Source: Cannabis sativa (Eukaryota > Streptophyta > Magnoliopsida > Rosales > Cannabaceae). From it: a stretch of DNA of 64,000 nucleotides. Below are positions 10,821 to 23,125 of the stretch, piece by piece. Location of the stretch: NCBI RefSeq assembly GCF_029168945.1, contig NC_083601.1, positions 35,267,660 to 35,331,659 on the forward strand, given 5' to 3'. Position numbers and translations under genes: made by a program. The number at the start of each line of letters is the position of its first letter. The stretch's first letter is position 1. The notes under the pieces were generated by a model, which saw nothing but the letters and a program-made list of their open reading frames with translations, made no database searches and was not told where the DNA came from.

Positions 10821-11953
10821 GCTCAAACTGCGGCGGTTGGAAGTTGCTACTGTCATCACCGCATATATGTCTGTTTGCTTCACGCAAGCTGTTCCATTTT
10901 CTCTTCTCTTTCTTTTCCAATTATTCTTAATTTGCCGTGGCTTTAAAGTATATATGAACCAAATACACCCCACTCACTCTCACCTCCCCTCACTTTCTCT
11001 CTCTCTCTGTATATATATTTATTAATTTATATTCAATTAACTATATGTTTGAACAATATATATATATATATGTCTTTCTAGTACTGTTATGTCAGCAATC
11101 AGACCAGAATGTAATCGGACTAATTTTACATGTGATGCTACATTTTTAGTTAGTTTCACATATCTTTCTTGTGAATTACAATTAATATGTCTGAATTATA
11201 ACCTACAATAATATACATATTCAAAAAAAAAATCATAAGCTTTTAAATTTGCAATTATTAACCGATCATGACTATAATATCTACCGCCATAAAATCTTTT
11301 GCTAGATTTAACAATTATTGATAGACATAAGTTAAACATGTCCAAATATATACAAGTTCCAGAGTATACGTAATAGATTCTTTTAATTATTAAACATATA
11401 TATAAATTTATAATTAAGAAGCCATGTTCTCATATTTGTCATACTTTTGGTCTATACATTATACATATAAATATTTTGCAGCATACATTATAGATTATTA
11501 ATATCTTAAAATAATAGTCCCTACATCTACAGTACACAAATTCTTAGACAATATAAATGATTGTTGCTTACGCGCGCTGTTTACTTGAGATTATAATATA
11601 TAATGATTTTTTTTTATATATTTTGGCATTAATTTGAATATTGTAATATGTAACAACCAGTTCCTTTGTAAATGACCCACCACCAAAAGCTAACCGCGAT
11701 TATTAAAAGAAAAAAAATGATATAAAATGACACGAACTCAAATTAATTTACAGAAACCCCTAATTCTCTCTCTCTCCTCCTAAGGACACATATAACATAA
11801 TATCCCCATCTATATATATAACATATATTCAGACCCCACAAACTTCAAAAACCGATCATTGAAAGAATTAATCGATATTCAGAGAATAACAACAGTTAGC
11901 AACTTTCTCTACTCTAAGTAGAGAGTAGAGTGATATATATATATAAACACACG

Positions 11954-14378
11954 ATGAGTAGCAATGGAGGAAGTAGCGGAGGCAGCGGTGGTGGTGGGCC
12001 TTGTGGTGCGTGCAAGTTTCTGAGGCGGAAGTGCGTGAAGGGGTGCATATTCGCTCCGTACTTTGACTCGGAGCAAGGTACGGCTCACTTCGCTGCCGTA
12101 CATAAGGTGTTCGGAGCCAGCAACGCCTCCAAGTTGCTCCTCCGCATTCCGCCGCATAAACGCCGAGACGCCGTCGTTTCGCTCTGTTACGAGGCCCTTG
12201 CTCGGCTTCGAGATCCTGTTTATGGCTGTGTTTCTCACATCTTCACTTTACAACACCAGGTTAATTAATAATAATAATAATTTCTCTAATTATTAATTAT
12301 TTTCTTTTATTTAATAACTTGCTATGTGCTACTACTCTCAAACACACTCATTTACTTAGCTCTTAAATAAGTACTTGTATGTATTGTATATATAATATAT
12401 ATCTCTTGGTTTCTTTTTGAGTAATTTGGAAATTAATTAATTATGACATGAAGTTGTTATTATGTTATTAATGGTCTTATCATTTTTAAATTTAACAAAA
12501 AAGAGTACTGTAGATGAAACCCTAGCTCGATTAAGTTTGTCAGGAGTGCATTTTCTTCTTCTTTCATTTGAGAGATAAGACAGTTCTATTTTTATGTAGT
12601 TCCTATAAAATATAAATTACTTATTACCTGGCCTTATATAATATATAAAGCTATAAAATACTCTTGGTCAAGTTTCAGGCAAAAAGGGTTTAGTACTTTC
12701 AAATATTTCAACTTCCGGGGGTATATTATAATTAATGTTTGTTATATATTAAAAGCTTTTTAATTATAATTAAGTGCTTGCTTGAAATCCATGCAAAAAC
12801 TTGAACTTTCTAGAGAAAATTTATTAGGGTTTTTCCTATTGCTAGCTAAATAATTACTATTCTTCGTTTTCCCATGAGATTTTTATGAAGTTTATGCTAA
12901 CTTGGCCCTTCAAAACTTCATTATATAATTTTATTTTGAGAAGGTGGGGTTGGTGTGGCAGCCATGAATATGATATGACTATGGATGAATTTTGTTGCTT
13001 GCCGGATCTACCAAGCTAAAATAGTTGAAAAGCTCTTACAATATTCAAATCTCCTAGTTTTGACTTAATTAACCATGTCACGCATCGTTGGCATATTTAG
13101 TAACATTTATATATATTTATCTCATTATGCATTTATTAACCTTTGACATTTGACTTTAGATAATTGCTTCCTTTCATGGATAAAAAAGGGTCCTACTTAT
13201 GTTGATAATCGTGTGATGAATTTATGATGTCCAAAATCTTACTTACACTACTTAAGTTTAGTCACATGGAGTAGCTTCTTGTAAGAATATTTATTGAAAT
13301 ATATAATTTATATATATATATATTTAGTCTTGTTTTGTAGTGTTTATTGAATGTACATAAACACAAAAACGTTATTTTCAGCTTCATCATTGAGGTCGAT
13401 CACAAAATCTTTTGCTTGATTTTATAATAAAAACCTTTTACTATCCTCAGTGACTTTTTGCAAAGAGAACTTAACAAAATGTAGTATATATGATTAGTAC
13501 ATTTATATACCTATGCCGTAGCATGGTATTTCGATTATTCTTTGTAGTATGCCTATAGATCTAGCTAGAGAGATTTCAATTAAGATCACGAAGATGATTA
13601 AAGTGTCATCTTTGATTTGGACATCTCATTAATGTTAGAGGAATGGAGAATAAGCAACACCTTTATAATAATTAGGCACAATTCCATAAGCCCATGATTG
13701 ATGATTGGGAAAAGTATACAGTAGTTTATTATGATCAGTCCATAGAGATTTAGAGAAAGAGATATTCGCATTTTGCTCTTTGGGTTGTGGATAAGGGAGT
13801 ACCACTAAATAATATTTTAACTTTCCCTACTTATAATGATCGAGCATCTATACATACTAATTTAATTATGAAAGACGCTTTTTGAAAAAAAAGATAATTA
13901 ATTTGTAAATCAAATTCTCGGTTACCTTTATTGTGGAAAGGCTATAGTGGCTGTTTATTATAATTTATAACTAGACCTCTTTTTCTTCTGCCTGTGTAAT
14001 ATGACAAGAGTATATTATTAGGCTCAATCAAAGTTTAACATTAATTGTCGTTTGTGGTTATAGGTAGTAAACTTGCAGGCAGAGTTGGCGTATGTTCAGG
14101 CCAAGCTTTCGACCATGCAACGCCTTCCCCCGACACAGCCTCAACCTCAGAACTTGTCACCATCATACAATGACGTTGTTTTGAACTCTAACTTCTCAAT
14201 GTCAATGCAATTGGATCCATTTTATCATCCACAATCCTCAAATGAACATACGAGCTTGATCATCAATCCAGGTGAAGATCAACCACTTTACGATGATGAT
14301 CTACAAGAGTTAGGACGACAGTTGGTTTCGCGGTGCTTCCCTGCTGGAGTTAAGTTTCGATCTAACACTTCTCATTAG
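11954..14378 (+). CDS. LOB-domain (LBD/ASL) class I transcription factor
   Basis: Two exons, 11954-12259 and 14064-14378, with a 1804-bp GT-AG intron in phase 0; 206 residues. LBD proteins are plant-specific nuclear DNA-binding regulators of lateral organ, root and vascular development. The LOB domain is complete: zinc motif C17-x2-C20-x6-C27-x3-C31, a GAS block around [18 protein letters not shown], and a leucine-zipper-like L99-x6-L106-x3-L110-x6-L117 that marks class I and spans the splice junction. The start follows a short extension of the open frame; the ATG at 11954 gives the usual Gly/Ser-rich N-terminus. The C-terminus is Pro/Gln-rich and acidic. Sequence resembles the LBD18/19/30 group, but which member is uncertain. 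Confidence 0.93.
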
Positions 14379-15267
14379 AAAATTTAGTTTCAATCCACTT
14401 TTGGTGATCAAAAAGTGTTCAATTGTAGTTCTCGAAGTCGGAACTAAAAATATTGTACCTAGGGATTTTAAGCTCTGAATATAGCAAAACCGTGCAAGGA
14501 GAACAACAATTTTTTGCAGCCCTTTTTTTTCTTCAGAAGAAAGATGTTTTGCAAGAATTAATGATTGCTCAAAGCGTGCAAAACTTTTTGTTTTTATATT
14601 TTTATTTTTGATGCAATTTGGTTTGGTTGTTAACACTGGGCAACCTGCTCAAAACAATGAAAGTGAAACAGCAACAGACTGCCCAGATTTAAGATTCAAA
14701 AGCCCATGAAGCCCAAATACCTGATAGGGGTCTTTTTATTTTTGTTTTCTTTTATAGGGAACAGCATTGAGACTTTAAAGTGGTCGAACCTAAAAGGCCG
14801 TTCTGTTAATACCATTGCAGGAGTGGCCATTATTTGAAGTCAATTATAGAATAGACTCACATGCTTCAATGCATTACCAAACTATACATAAATCAAGATT
14901 AAAAGATTAAGAATGATCACTAGCTTTTCTATTGAATAAAATGAAGAGATACTGGTATCAACACTAGCAGTTAGAAACTAAGATAACTCATTTACAAATG
15001 CGGCTATATGACCTTAAATAATTAGGATCAAGCATAAAAATGTACACCATTTTAGGCTCTACATTTTGAATTGGGCACATGACGACACATCAGCATTGTC
15101 AAAGTAACTGAAAATGCAGAAAATGGCAAGTAGAACAATGAGCATAAGAAAATAAAGTAAAAATAAAAATTGCAAACAGAACTAATATATATTCCAAAAA
15201 GGTAAGAGAGGAATGTTATCTTTGAGAATTATCAGCATAAACAATGAACATAACCGCAAATACAACT
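14379..15267. other. 3' region of the LBD gene and spacer
   Basis: Likely 3' UTR and intergenic DNA between the LBD stop codon and the truncated MAP65 copy. No gene or repeat recognised. Confidence 0.5.
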
Positions 15268-17608
15268 GCTCCAAACGTGATATTTCTGCTTCAACCTGAG
15301 GGTTGAAGAATAATTATAGTCAAACAAGTGCACATTCTACAGTTCTTAGAGGAAACTGGAATAAATATTTCCTGGTCCAGTCAAACAAATTAGCATACTC
15401 ACAAAATTAAGGAAGTCAATAGAGAGGATGTTGGCTTCGGTAACTTCAGTGACTGATGCAGCACTTTTACTGGTAACATTATGAAATGCCTTTTGCTCCT
15501 CCGTTGGTGTATCCATCAAATTCCATAACTCCAACAAGGAAGTTGCAAACTTTTGAAGCTGGTACACCGCACAACCCAAACGAAGAAAGGTTAAGCACAA
15601 CAAAAGCTTCTCAAAGGAAACTCAAATGCATTTTAAACAAAGATACTAACACAGCTAACATAAAAATATCACCTTCTCCCATCTCTTCATCTTGAGATTT
15701 CTCATTCTCAATAATGCACCAGACAAACCCTCAAGCGTACTATTACTTATGTCCTTTACACCTTTAGAATTGCTTAGAGTAGGATGAATCTCATAAATTG
15801 TGTTTTTGAAATCCACGCCAAGAACCAAACACAGTAAACTCAGAGCGGTAAGCTGGTCCTCCACCAGTTTCTGCCGGGCTTGCTGTGGACAAAGTATAAA
15901 ATAATCAGTACCATTATTACAAATTGGAAATCATCAAAAATTTCCAAATATATGCAACTTTCCAATCAAATTTAACATAACACAATGTAGATGAAATTAC
16001 TAAAAGAATAATCCATACTGGATAAAACTCGCCATAAATCTACAAAATAGCATATGCTGTTCTATCATTTTAATGTTTCCTGTTCCAGAAACGTGTCAAT
16101 TTCTTTCCATCATTCCTAACTTAATTCTAAATTTAAACACACCATTAATTAAATTACCCTAGATGTCCACTCTAAAAATATTAGAATAACAAGATCAAAT
16201 ACCTTCTCATTTTGACAAATAAGTAACTGTGCTCGTAGATCCTCTAATCTTTTCAGGGACAAGTCAGTTTCATTCACCACCATTTTGGAAAGACTATCTT
16301 CCATCGACATGCCTAACTCATTTGAAATATCCTTTAATTGATTTAGAACTTCAAAGAATTGGTTCTTCCTATCATTTTTCCGCCTTCATTTCCTTTAGTA
16401 GTGGAAGAAAGCTATCAAGCTCTCTCTTCAAGCCTCCAGTGGCACTTTTATCAAACTGCAGACACAAACAACAATAAGAGTTCCCAAAAATTGAAAAGAC
16501 CCCAATGTACTGTCCCAAATCAAAAACTCCAACTAAGAAATTCGTTTGATCACCAATATAGACAAGGCTTACTTACATGAGGTAGTTGCTCACCCAGAGC
16601 AAAACAAATATCTGAAATCTGTGCTCGAGTCCTTGAAATTTCTGCCTGCAACTGAGCTTTACACTTAATTGCTTCGTCCACTTTTCTTCTGTATACTTCC
16701 ACACAAGCTTGCTCAATCTCAAACAGCATTGTATCCCTTTCTGCATCAGGCTCTCCCAGTTCATCCCATACTTCCTGATTCAACAATAAAGAGTACTGTA
16801 TAATAAACTGATAATTTCTGATTATAGTTTCACAAAGCTATTGAATAAAAAAATACTTTTTTTAAGGGAGAGAAATGAAAACCTGCAGTTCCTGTAGCAT
16901 TGATCCACAAATTGTGACATAGTTACAACTGCAATTGAAGAAATAAAAAGATTATGCAATACAATTGCAAATAAATGAAGTTAAGGAGTTTAGAATATAT
17001 CACCTAATAGGCTAATAAGAATAAATACTAACCACCCTTACGAATTTTCCTCTTGTTATTCGAGTAAATCCTGCAATAGCATAACCAAAATTAGGATTTC
17101 CTTTTTCTTTTCTTCATGGGTTACCATGATCCTCATAAAATCCCAAAAAAGAGTTCTTGATACTATAAACAAGAACATCACAGCGTTTAATGAAAGAAGT
17201 AAAATATAAATACACAATAGGAAAATTTTATAATAAAGAAACAAGAAAGTTGTTGAATTGTAATAGCTTCTAACTCCCTTAAGATAAACAAGAATTTCTA
17301 GTTCATATCGGAGAGGAAAGAGAAAAGAACAATAAACAAGGCAATGGAAAGTAAACCCTTTTCCTCAGTGAAAAATTAACCCTCGGATGCATACAACGTA
17401 AACTGAAACAAAATATGGACTTTCCATTCTATTTTCCAGGCAACCAAACAAATAACGAACCTGATGATAGTGTAACCCTCGGGTTGAGAATTGGGAATGG
17501 CGTTCGGAAATTTTGTTAAGAGTAATTTTTGGTTTGGATTTGTATGACTTTAAATTTGGTGGGAAGAAGAAATGCAGAGTAAGACGTTACAGTCTGGAAA
17601 AATAAGCC
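15268..17608 (-). pseudogene. Truncated, inverted copy of the MAP65 gene (5' UTR to exon 6)
   Basis: The reverse complement matches 24923-27268 at about 97-99% by eye, introns included, so it is a DNA-level segmental copy and not a retrocopy. Recognisable parts: 5' UTR with its intron, exon 2 (16577-16774, intact), exon 3 (16203-16455), exon 4 (15673-15882), exon 5 (15403-15558) and the first ~28 bp of exon 6 (from 15295). It breaks inside exon 6 near 15268. Two lesions disable it: a 34-bp loss just after the start codon near 16922-16930, which shifts frame, and a 2-bp loss in exon 3 near 16382. Exon 4 differs from the intact gene at its first residues. It cannot encode the microtubule-binding C-terminal half. 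Confidence 0.93.
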
Positions 17609-19006
17609 AAACCAGTAACAAAACGGTAATTAATAAAGTACGCATCTTAACTGTAACTTACAGAAAGTCAAACCAGGATCGAAATTGTCACCTGCACTGG
17701 GAACAATATTGTGCCAAGTGTTGCTACAAGTAATTTGACATTGTAGGCATGCCAAATATCTTAGAATAAGTACGATTAGTATACACAAATAAATACATGT
17801 TAGACCAAACAATGAAAGCATTAAGGTTAAGCAGAAGCTGTTTAGTACGATTGAGTTGTCTGCGCCAAATATCTTAGAATAAGTAGATCATTATACACAA
17901 AGAAATACATGTTAGACCAAACAATGGAAGCATTTTAGTAGTACGTTTAATACTGTCTATCACATACCCTCTCAAGTGAAAACAAATGACATAAGTATTG
18001 CAAACATCTAAATACATGACAACTCAGGTACTTAAAACATTAGAAGAGAAGGAAATAGAAATTGCAACAAGACTTAAAAAAGATTTACATTTATGTCAGA
18101 CCTGATAATGCACAAAACAGACTCGCAGTACACTGTTAGAAGCCTACAACAGGCCATGACTTCTCATTTACGCAGGCAAAGGCGTCTTGTTATTATTTCC
18201 TCTCACATTCCTCAATGAGCATCTGCAGATCTATGATGTATGGCAAAAAGACGTAATTAAAAGTAGAAACTTTGTATCCATAAGTAAAGCAAATTAAACA
18301 ATAAGTCAACCGAATAATCTTCTTTGTTCCTGTTTAAAGTTGCAACCCAAAACCACTTCATTCATAGTACTCTGTAATAATCTATGAAGTCTACCTTTTA
18401 AAATGAAACCATGGAGACTTGCCCACTGTAAACAATCAGGGTAAACCATAATACAAAACATAAGAGGGCACTTGTATATGTTCCCAAAAGTTTCATATAA
18501 AGACATCATGACTGTACAACCTATGAAAGAAAACTGATCATCCAGTAGTACAAGGGTGGATTCAGTAAGGAAAGTTGTTCCACACAACTTTCAGAAGAAT
18601 AATATGCATGACATGATCACAACACATAAATCCATAAATCTTTTCATTTAAGTTTTTAACAGGAGAAACACGTGAAACCGAATATGCGCCAGTACTTCAT
18701 ATCAGAATCTCAAACAGAAAAAGTACAAATGTTGAATAAAATAGTTTCCCAATAGACATTGTTAGGACTGCTCTAAAAATTTAAATGACAAAAACTTGGT
18801 TAACAAGTATTTATGAATAAAGTATGTGCAGAAAAGCCCAATTGGGCTATACTTTACAGAACCACGCACTTAAGGAACCTAAAATGCATGTCGGAGGCTC
18901 CAATCTTCTGTATACATAAATGTACAACCCCACATCCAACTCGAGAAGGGGCACCGCTATAAACTCACATATGTTAGAAGGGCTTAATTGATATCTTCAA
19001 GAAAGT
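17609..19006. other. Spacer with a direct repeat; 3' flank of the zinc-finger-like gene
   Basis: AT-rich DNA probably including the 3' UTR of the minus-strand gene that ends at 19007. Apart from the ~74-bp direct repeat at 17751-17937, no feature is recognised. Confidence 0.5.
17751..17937. repeat. Direct repeat, ~74-bp unit, two copies
   Basis: 17751-17824 and 17864-17937 share GCCAAATATCTTAGAATAAG and ACATGTTAGACCAAACAATG with a few substitutions, separated by 39 bp. Confidence 0.85.
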
Positions 19007-20926
19007 CTAAACAATCTCTCCGTGCCTGAATCCACCATCTCCACAATCAGCACTGGAGTCCAATCCACAAGGAGAATCATACCATTTTGGGTTATCTTGG
19101 TAGAAACTATCGACTTGTATGCCAACAAGACCTACATCTGCTACTAAAGCATCGTCATGTCTTAAGGGCTTGGTTAGCTTTGTATCTTCACAATCAAGAA
19201 TGCTTTTCTCGTCAAAGTTACTGCATTTCAGCCACTTTTCAGACTTACAAGACTCGCCCATTAAATCTTTTTGATTTCTACAATCTGTCCTAAGCTGATC
19301 CCAAGAAACAACATCCTCAAGAGTCCGCTCAAAACTTTCCTCATCATCATCTATCAATTCAGTATCCTTGCCGTTCCCATATATTCTTTCATGGTGATGA
19401 TCACTCCAATGAGCCAAATCATCCTCCCCAACCAATACATCGTCAGGATGTGGCTTATCTTGGAGCAAACCGATTGGCTTCAAATTCTCCTGTCCAATAC
19501 GTCTAACCCTACTAACAATATCAAATAAATCCCGAGATACCGAGCACAATAACTCGCGCGGCATCTTTCCAATCTTTGCTTCTAAGAATCCAACTTCGGT
19601 TTTCAATTCATGCACCTGCTGCAAAACTGAAAGATGAAAATTACCTTCATCCTTCCCAATCAACCCAAAACCTTCATTCTCCATATCCTCGTTCACACCA
19701 TATACAGTATCTTGATCCAACAAAAAGCCGCCTTTATGGCCCACAACTCTATGCATTATCCTCGCATTTCCATCTAAGGGTCCTGGCTCGTGACCTGAGT
19801 GTACAGCATATAACTTGAAAACAGCCATCCCTTCTTCTTGATAAACAAAAGTCTTGTCCTTTTCATTATAATTGGCAATTGGCACAATGGCACGAATTCG
19901 AAATCCACACCCACACCGTTTAGATGCATATGGTTCCCTCTTCAAAATTTTTGACTTCTTGGCAACCGGCTCACCTGCCCTGTGACAAGCATAATCCTTG
20001 ACCTCAGCCATAAAGGGCTTATATCTAATGTACTTCTGCCTAATGCAAAGCACGACCTTGTGCTTTGCAGCCAGTTGCTGAAGCCTATGGGGCACCTCCT
20101 TCGCAGGCACATCAAAAGACTCAGTATACTCAAACCTACGGCGCTTATTCCTCCCTGTTCCACCAGAAGAAGCGGACGAGCAAACAGGACAGGCAGCCAC
20201 ACAAACCCTAATGTAACTTTCAGGTATGCCATAAAACTTAGCACCTACGGTCCACACCTGCTTAATTCTATCAATGGTTTCCTTAAGCCCTAAGTGCTTC
20301 ATATCCGTATCACCATGAAAACTCATAACAATATCTTGCCACTGGTTAACATGCGAAACGAATTGCTGGGTATTATTCTTGAAGCAGAGGAATTCGTTAC
20401 CGTTTTGGTCGACATGGGCGGAGAGCTTGTCCTGAATGCGCTTCCAGGCGGTGAGATAAGCCGTGTCTTCGTTCCGGTCCTTCCAGACGGCGCGCCACGA
20501 CTTGAGAACGGGTAGGGGAGTGGCATCTCGGATCTCAGCCGGCGTGGCGAGGCGGCGCTCCAAAAGGCAACGAATCATGAGAGAATGGGATTCGGTGTTG
20601 AAGGTGTAAAATTGGGAGGAAATATGACGCTCCGGACTGATATTGAGAGGTGGCTGCTGGTGTTGGGGGAAGCCATTCTGGTTGGAATTGGTGGAATTAG
20701 GGTTTGTGTTGGGGTGATTGGAAACGTCGTCGATGTCATCGGCAGAAGAGTGGGAAGGAGAAGAGGAAGAGGAAGAAGACCTAAAGATGACAATTTCGGG
20801 GAGGGAGAAGGATGAGGAAGGATCGTCATCTTGAGGGTTGGGAATGGACGGTTGTGATTGGGCCATGATCTGTGGCGGTGGGCCCAGATGATGAAAGAGA
20901 TCCTCTTCTGTTTTGCTGGGATTCAT
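19007..20926 (-). CDS. Plant nuclear protein with FAR1/CARF-like Cys-His region (intronless)
   Basis: Single-exon frame of 639 residues. The ATG at 20926 is chosen because the open frame upstream has no ATG; it begins MNPSKTEEDL. N-terminal ~100 residues are low-complexity (Ser, Asn, Gln, Pro). A conserved-looking block follows (SLMIRCLLERRLATPAEIRD), then a Cys pair near 244-247, a basic nuclear-localisation-like NKRRRF near 260, and a Cys/His region comprising C near 313, CGC near 337-339 and HSGHE near 377. That spacing resembles FAR1/WRKY-GCM1 or calcium-responsive-factor (CARF) zinc-binding domains, so a DNA-binding regulator is plausible. A short coiled-coil-like LQQVHELKTEVGFLEAK follows, then an acidic tail. 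No transposase or SWIM domain is present. Exact family is uncertain. Confidence 0.85.
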   Translation of the reverse strand: MNPSKTEEDLFHHLGPPPQIMAQSQPSIPNPQDDDPSSSFSLPEIVIFRSSSSSSSPSHSSADDIDDVSNHPNTNPNSTNSNQNGFPQHQQPPLNISPERHISSQFYTFNTESHSLMIRCLLERRLATPAEIRDATPLPVLKSWRAVWKDRNEDTAYLTAWKRIQDKLSAHVDQNGNEFLCFKNNTQQFVSHVNQWQDIVMSFHGDTDMKHLGLKETIDRIKQVWTVGAKFYGIPESYIRVCVAACPVCSSASSGGTGRNKRRRFEYTESFDVPAKEVPHRLQQLAAKHKVVLCIRQKYIRYKPFMAEVKDYACHRAGEPVAKKSKILKREPYASKRCGCGFRIRAIVPIANYNEKDKTFVYQEEGMAVFKLYAVHSGHEPGPLDGNARIMHRVVGHKGGFLLDQDTVYGVNEDMENEGFGLIGKDEGNFHLSVLQQVHELKTEVGFLEAKIGKMPRELLCSVSRDLFDIVSRVRRIGQENLKPIGLLQDKPHPDDVLVGEDDLAHWSDHHHERIYGNGKDTELIDDDEESFERTLEDVVSWDQLRTDCRNQKDLMGESCKSEKWLKCSNFDEKSILDCEDTKLTKPLRHDDALVADVGLVGIQVDSFYQDNPKWYDSPCGLDSSADCGDGGFRHGEIV

Positions 20927-21505
20927 GGGTAACAAAATCGAATCTTGAAGGAAGAAGAAGGAGAAGAGGGAGTGAATTTCGGTGCTGGCTCTGCTCTTCT
21001 CTTCTTCTCTTCTCTGTTTCTTCTTCTAAGCTCTGTTACTTGGTTTCTCTGACATGTTGTTGGTTACTCGAGGATGAGGTGAGTGAGGGTGAGAAATGAG
21101 GATGAGTTTTGATTCTTTCTCTTTTTTACTTTACTTTAATTTAATTTAATTTCTTTCTATAAAATTAGAGGTTTTTATTAATTTAATTTAATAAAGCTTT
21201 ATTTTATTTATTTTTTTTAACTTATTATTTTTCTCTCTTCCTTTTGTCTTGTCTTTTTCTTCTTCTTTTTATTTCACCTCCTTCTGGAAGTGCATTTGTT
21301 GTTGTTGTTGTACCTTTTTAGTCATTCTTTGCTTTTCTTTGTTGTTTCATTGTTCGTATGCTTTGTATTCTTCTTCCGCGAACTTTCCCCAGCTTAATAA
21401 TTTAACCACATATTTTTCATCTTTTCTATTAATTTCGCGTTTTTTTCTCTTAATTTATATTCTTAAAAAAAATATATTCATTTAACCAAAATAAATTATA
21501 TTTTA
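20927..21505. other. 5' flank of the zinc-finger-like gene
   Basis: Pyrimidine/purine-rich leader (GAAGGAAGAAGAAGGAG on the plus strand) followed by AT-rich sequence; probably 5' UTR and promoter of the minus-strand gene. No TATA box is assigned. Confidence 0.4.
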
Positions 21506-21993
21506 AAGAATTTTTAGCGGTTAAATTTTCTCAATTATAATTTCACTTCACATACTTTCCAAGCTCAAATTTCAATAATAAAATTTTTTAAACAACTGAA
21601 CTGTTAGCAAAGTTTAGGTATCATCTCGTTAACTGTCACTACGGACTACTTATGTATAGACTATTGTACACATGACACGTTTATATTAATACACCTAATA
21701 TTATTATTTTAAAATTATAAAATAAAAAATAAATACTTAAAAAAATATATTATAAATTTTGAAATAATTTTTTGTAATTTTTAAATAATAATATGATGTA
21801 TGCCAATATAAATGTGTCACGTGTACAAGAGTGTACACATACGCAATCCATATTGCAATTAACTATGAAAAATAGATGACACCTTAAATTTGCTAAAAAT
21901 TCAGTAGTTTGAAGGGTTTTACTACCAAATTTTGAACTTAAAATGTTAAATGCAAGCGAAAAGATAGTTGAGATGATTTAGCCGCAAAAAACT
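21506..21993. mobile_element. MITE, Mutator-like family C
   Basis: A ~488-bp element with long imperfect inverted arms. The left arm starts near AAGAATTTTTAGCGG; the reverse-complemented right arm starts GAGTTTTTTGCGGC. Flanking 9-mers TATATTTTA and TATATTAAA agree at 7 of 9 positions, consistent with a decayed 9-bp target duplication. Related to the partial copy at 59017-59232. Confidence 0.7.
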
Positions 21994-22261
21994 CTATATT
22001 AAATATTTTAAAAAAACAAATATAAAAATTATGTAAAATTTTATTAAAAACAAATTATACATAATTTTAAAAAAATAATAATAAAATTATACATTTATTC
22101 TCATACAAATTTTGCATTGCTAAAATTGGCACAATATTTACTAAGCATTAAATTTGTATCACCTTATAAAATATTATTAGAGCATATTTTTTGTTAATTA
22201 AGTTATATTTTAGTTTTCTATCATATATTTGTGTCTTCGTCAGAGATATTCTTATTTTTCT

Positions 22262-22460
22262 TTTTTTTAATAAATTAGGAGATTTATTAATGAATAAACT
22301 CATTCAAAACAATAGAACGCACTTCAGAGGATCCTCCAACTGAAGCGCACAACCTGTAGAGAAACAAGAGTCTCTTGTGAAGCAACGAGCCAACTTGTTT
22401 GCTAATCATTTAACAAAACATAACTCAACAAAAGATAAAGCCAAAAGTAAATTCCTAACA
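22262..22460 (-). pseudogene. LINE 3'-end scrap (RNase H-like C-terminus)
   Basis: On the minus strand a frame reads RLANKLARCFTRDS and then LQLEDPLKCVLL, resembling the C-terminal end of plant LINE RNase H domains, followed by an A-rich stretch. Short and broken. Confidence 0.45.
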
Positions 22461-22951
22461 TCTTGTACAATAAATATTACACACATATATAGAAAAGTTA
22501 AAGAAAATAATATTAAAATATGTTTAGCTCAATGAATAGTTATCTCTATATTTAGCTAAGCATTATTCATTAAGCTAAAAAATATATAAAATAGCTAAGA
22601 TTTACCTCACTTGTTGGAAGCTCAATTTTATAATTTTTTTCTCTATAATTTAAAGATTGAGCTATTTTAGCTCATCTATTGGGAGTGCTCTTATTCTCTT
22701 ATTTTAATCACGTACAATCTGATTTAATTTCAAAACTATTTATTAACTATTTATAATTGTTATCTATGATTTCAAATTAAAATTTAAAAAATGAAATTTA
22801 AATATTTTTTGATTGTTATGGATGCAAATTGATTTAAGATGAAAGTATATTTTGAGATGCCATATGTTAATGTTTTATTGAACTCTGTCATAGGAGTATA
22901 GAGAGTTTTCACATATAGTGAGATTGTAAGTCTTAACCATATTATAAACTA

Positions 22952-23125
22952 TTAAATTTGACTTGTCAATTAAATATAAAGAAGAAAAATTAAGTAATTA
23001 CATTATCAAGTAAATAAATGATAATTGACAATGCAATTGACAAAATAGGATAGTTGGATTTTTATTTACTTGATAATTTAATTACTCAATTTTTTCTCTT
23101 TTTATTCAATTGACAAATAAAATTG
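22952..23125. repeat. Long imperfect hairpin (foldback MITE-like)
   Basis: Arms 22952-23018 and 23061-23125 are inverted repeats around a 42-base loop. The inner 25 bases (22994-23018 against 23061-23085) pair at 24 of 25 positions. Outer arms also pair, through TTGTCAATT on the left and AATTGACAA on the right. Confidence 0.8.

Larger units (their letters stand above)
10221..11953. promoter_or_regulatory. Upstream region of the LBD gene
   Basis: About 1.7 kb between the copia remnant and the LBD start, mostly AT-rich. A less AT-rich block at 10785-10930 contains two G-boxes. A pyrimidine-rich, leader-like tract (CTCTCTCTCTCC) lies near 11766, and a TATA-like run TATATATATAAC near 11811. No open frame here looks like a gene. 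The transcription start is not resolved from sequence. Confidence 0.4.

Noticed and set aside
10546..11025. Several overlapping 60-125 codon frames upstream of the LBD gene
   Set aside because: They overlap microsatellites on both strands, mostly lack sensible starts and resemble no family.
20927..20935. Longer start of the zinc-finger-like protein at 20935
   Set aside because: The upstream codon is TTG, not ATG; the first ATG in frame is at 20926.
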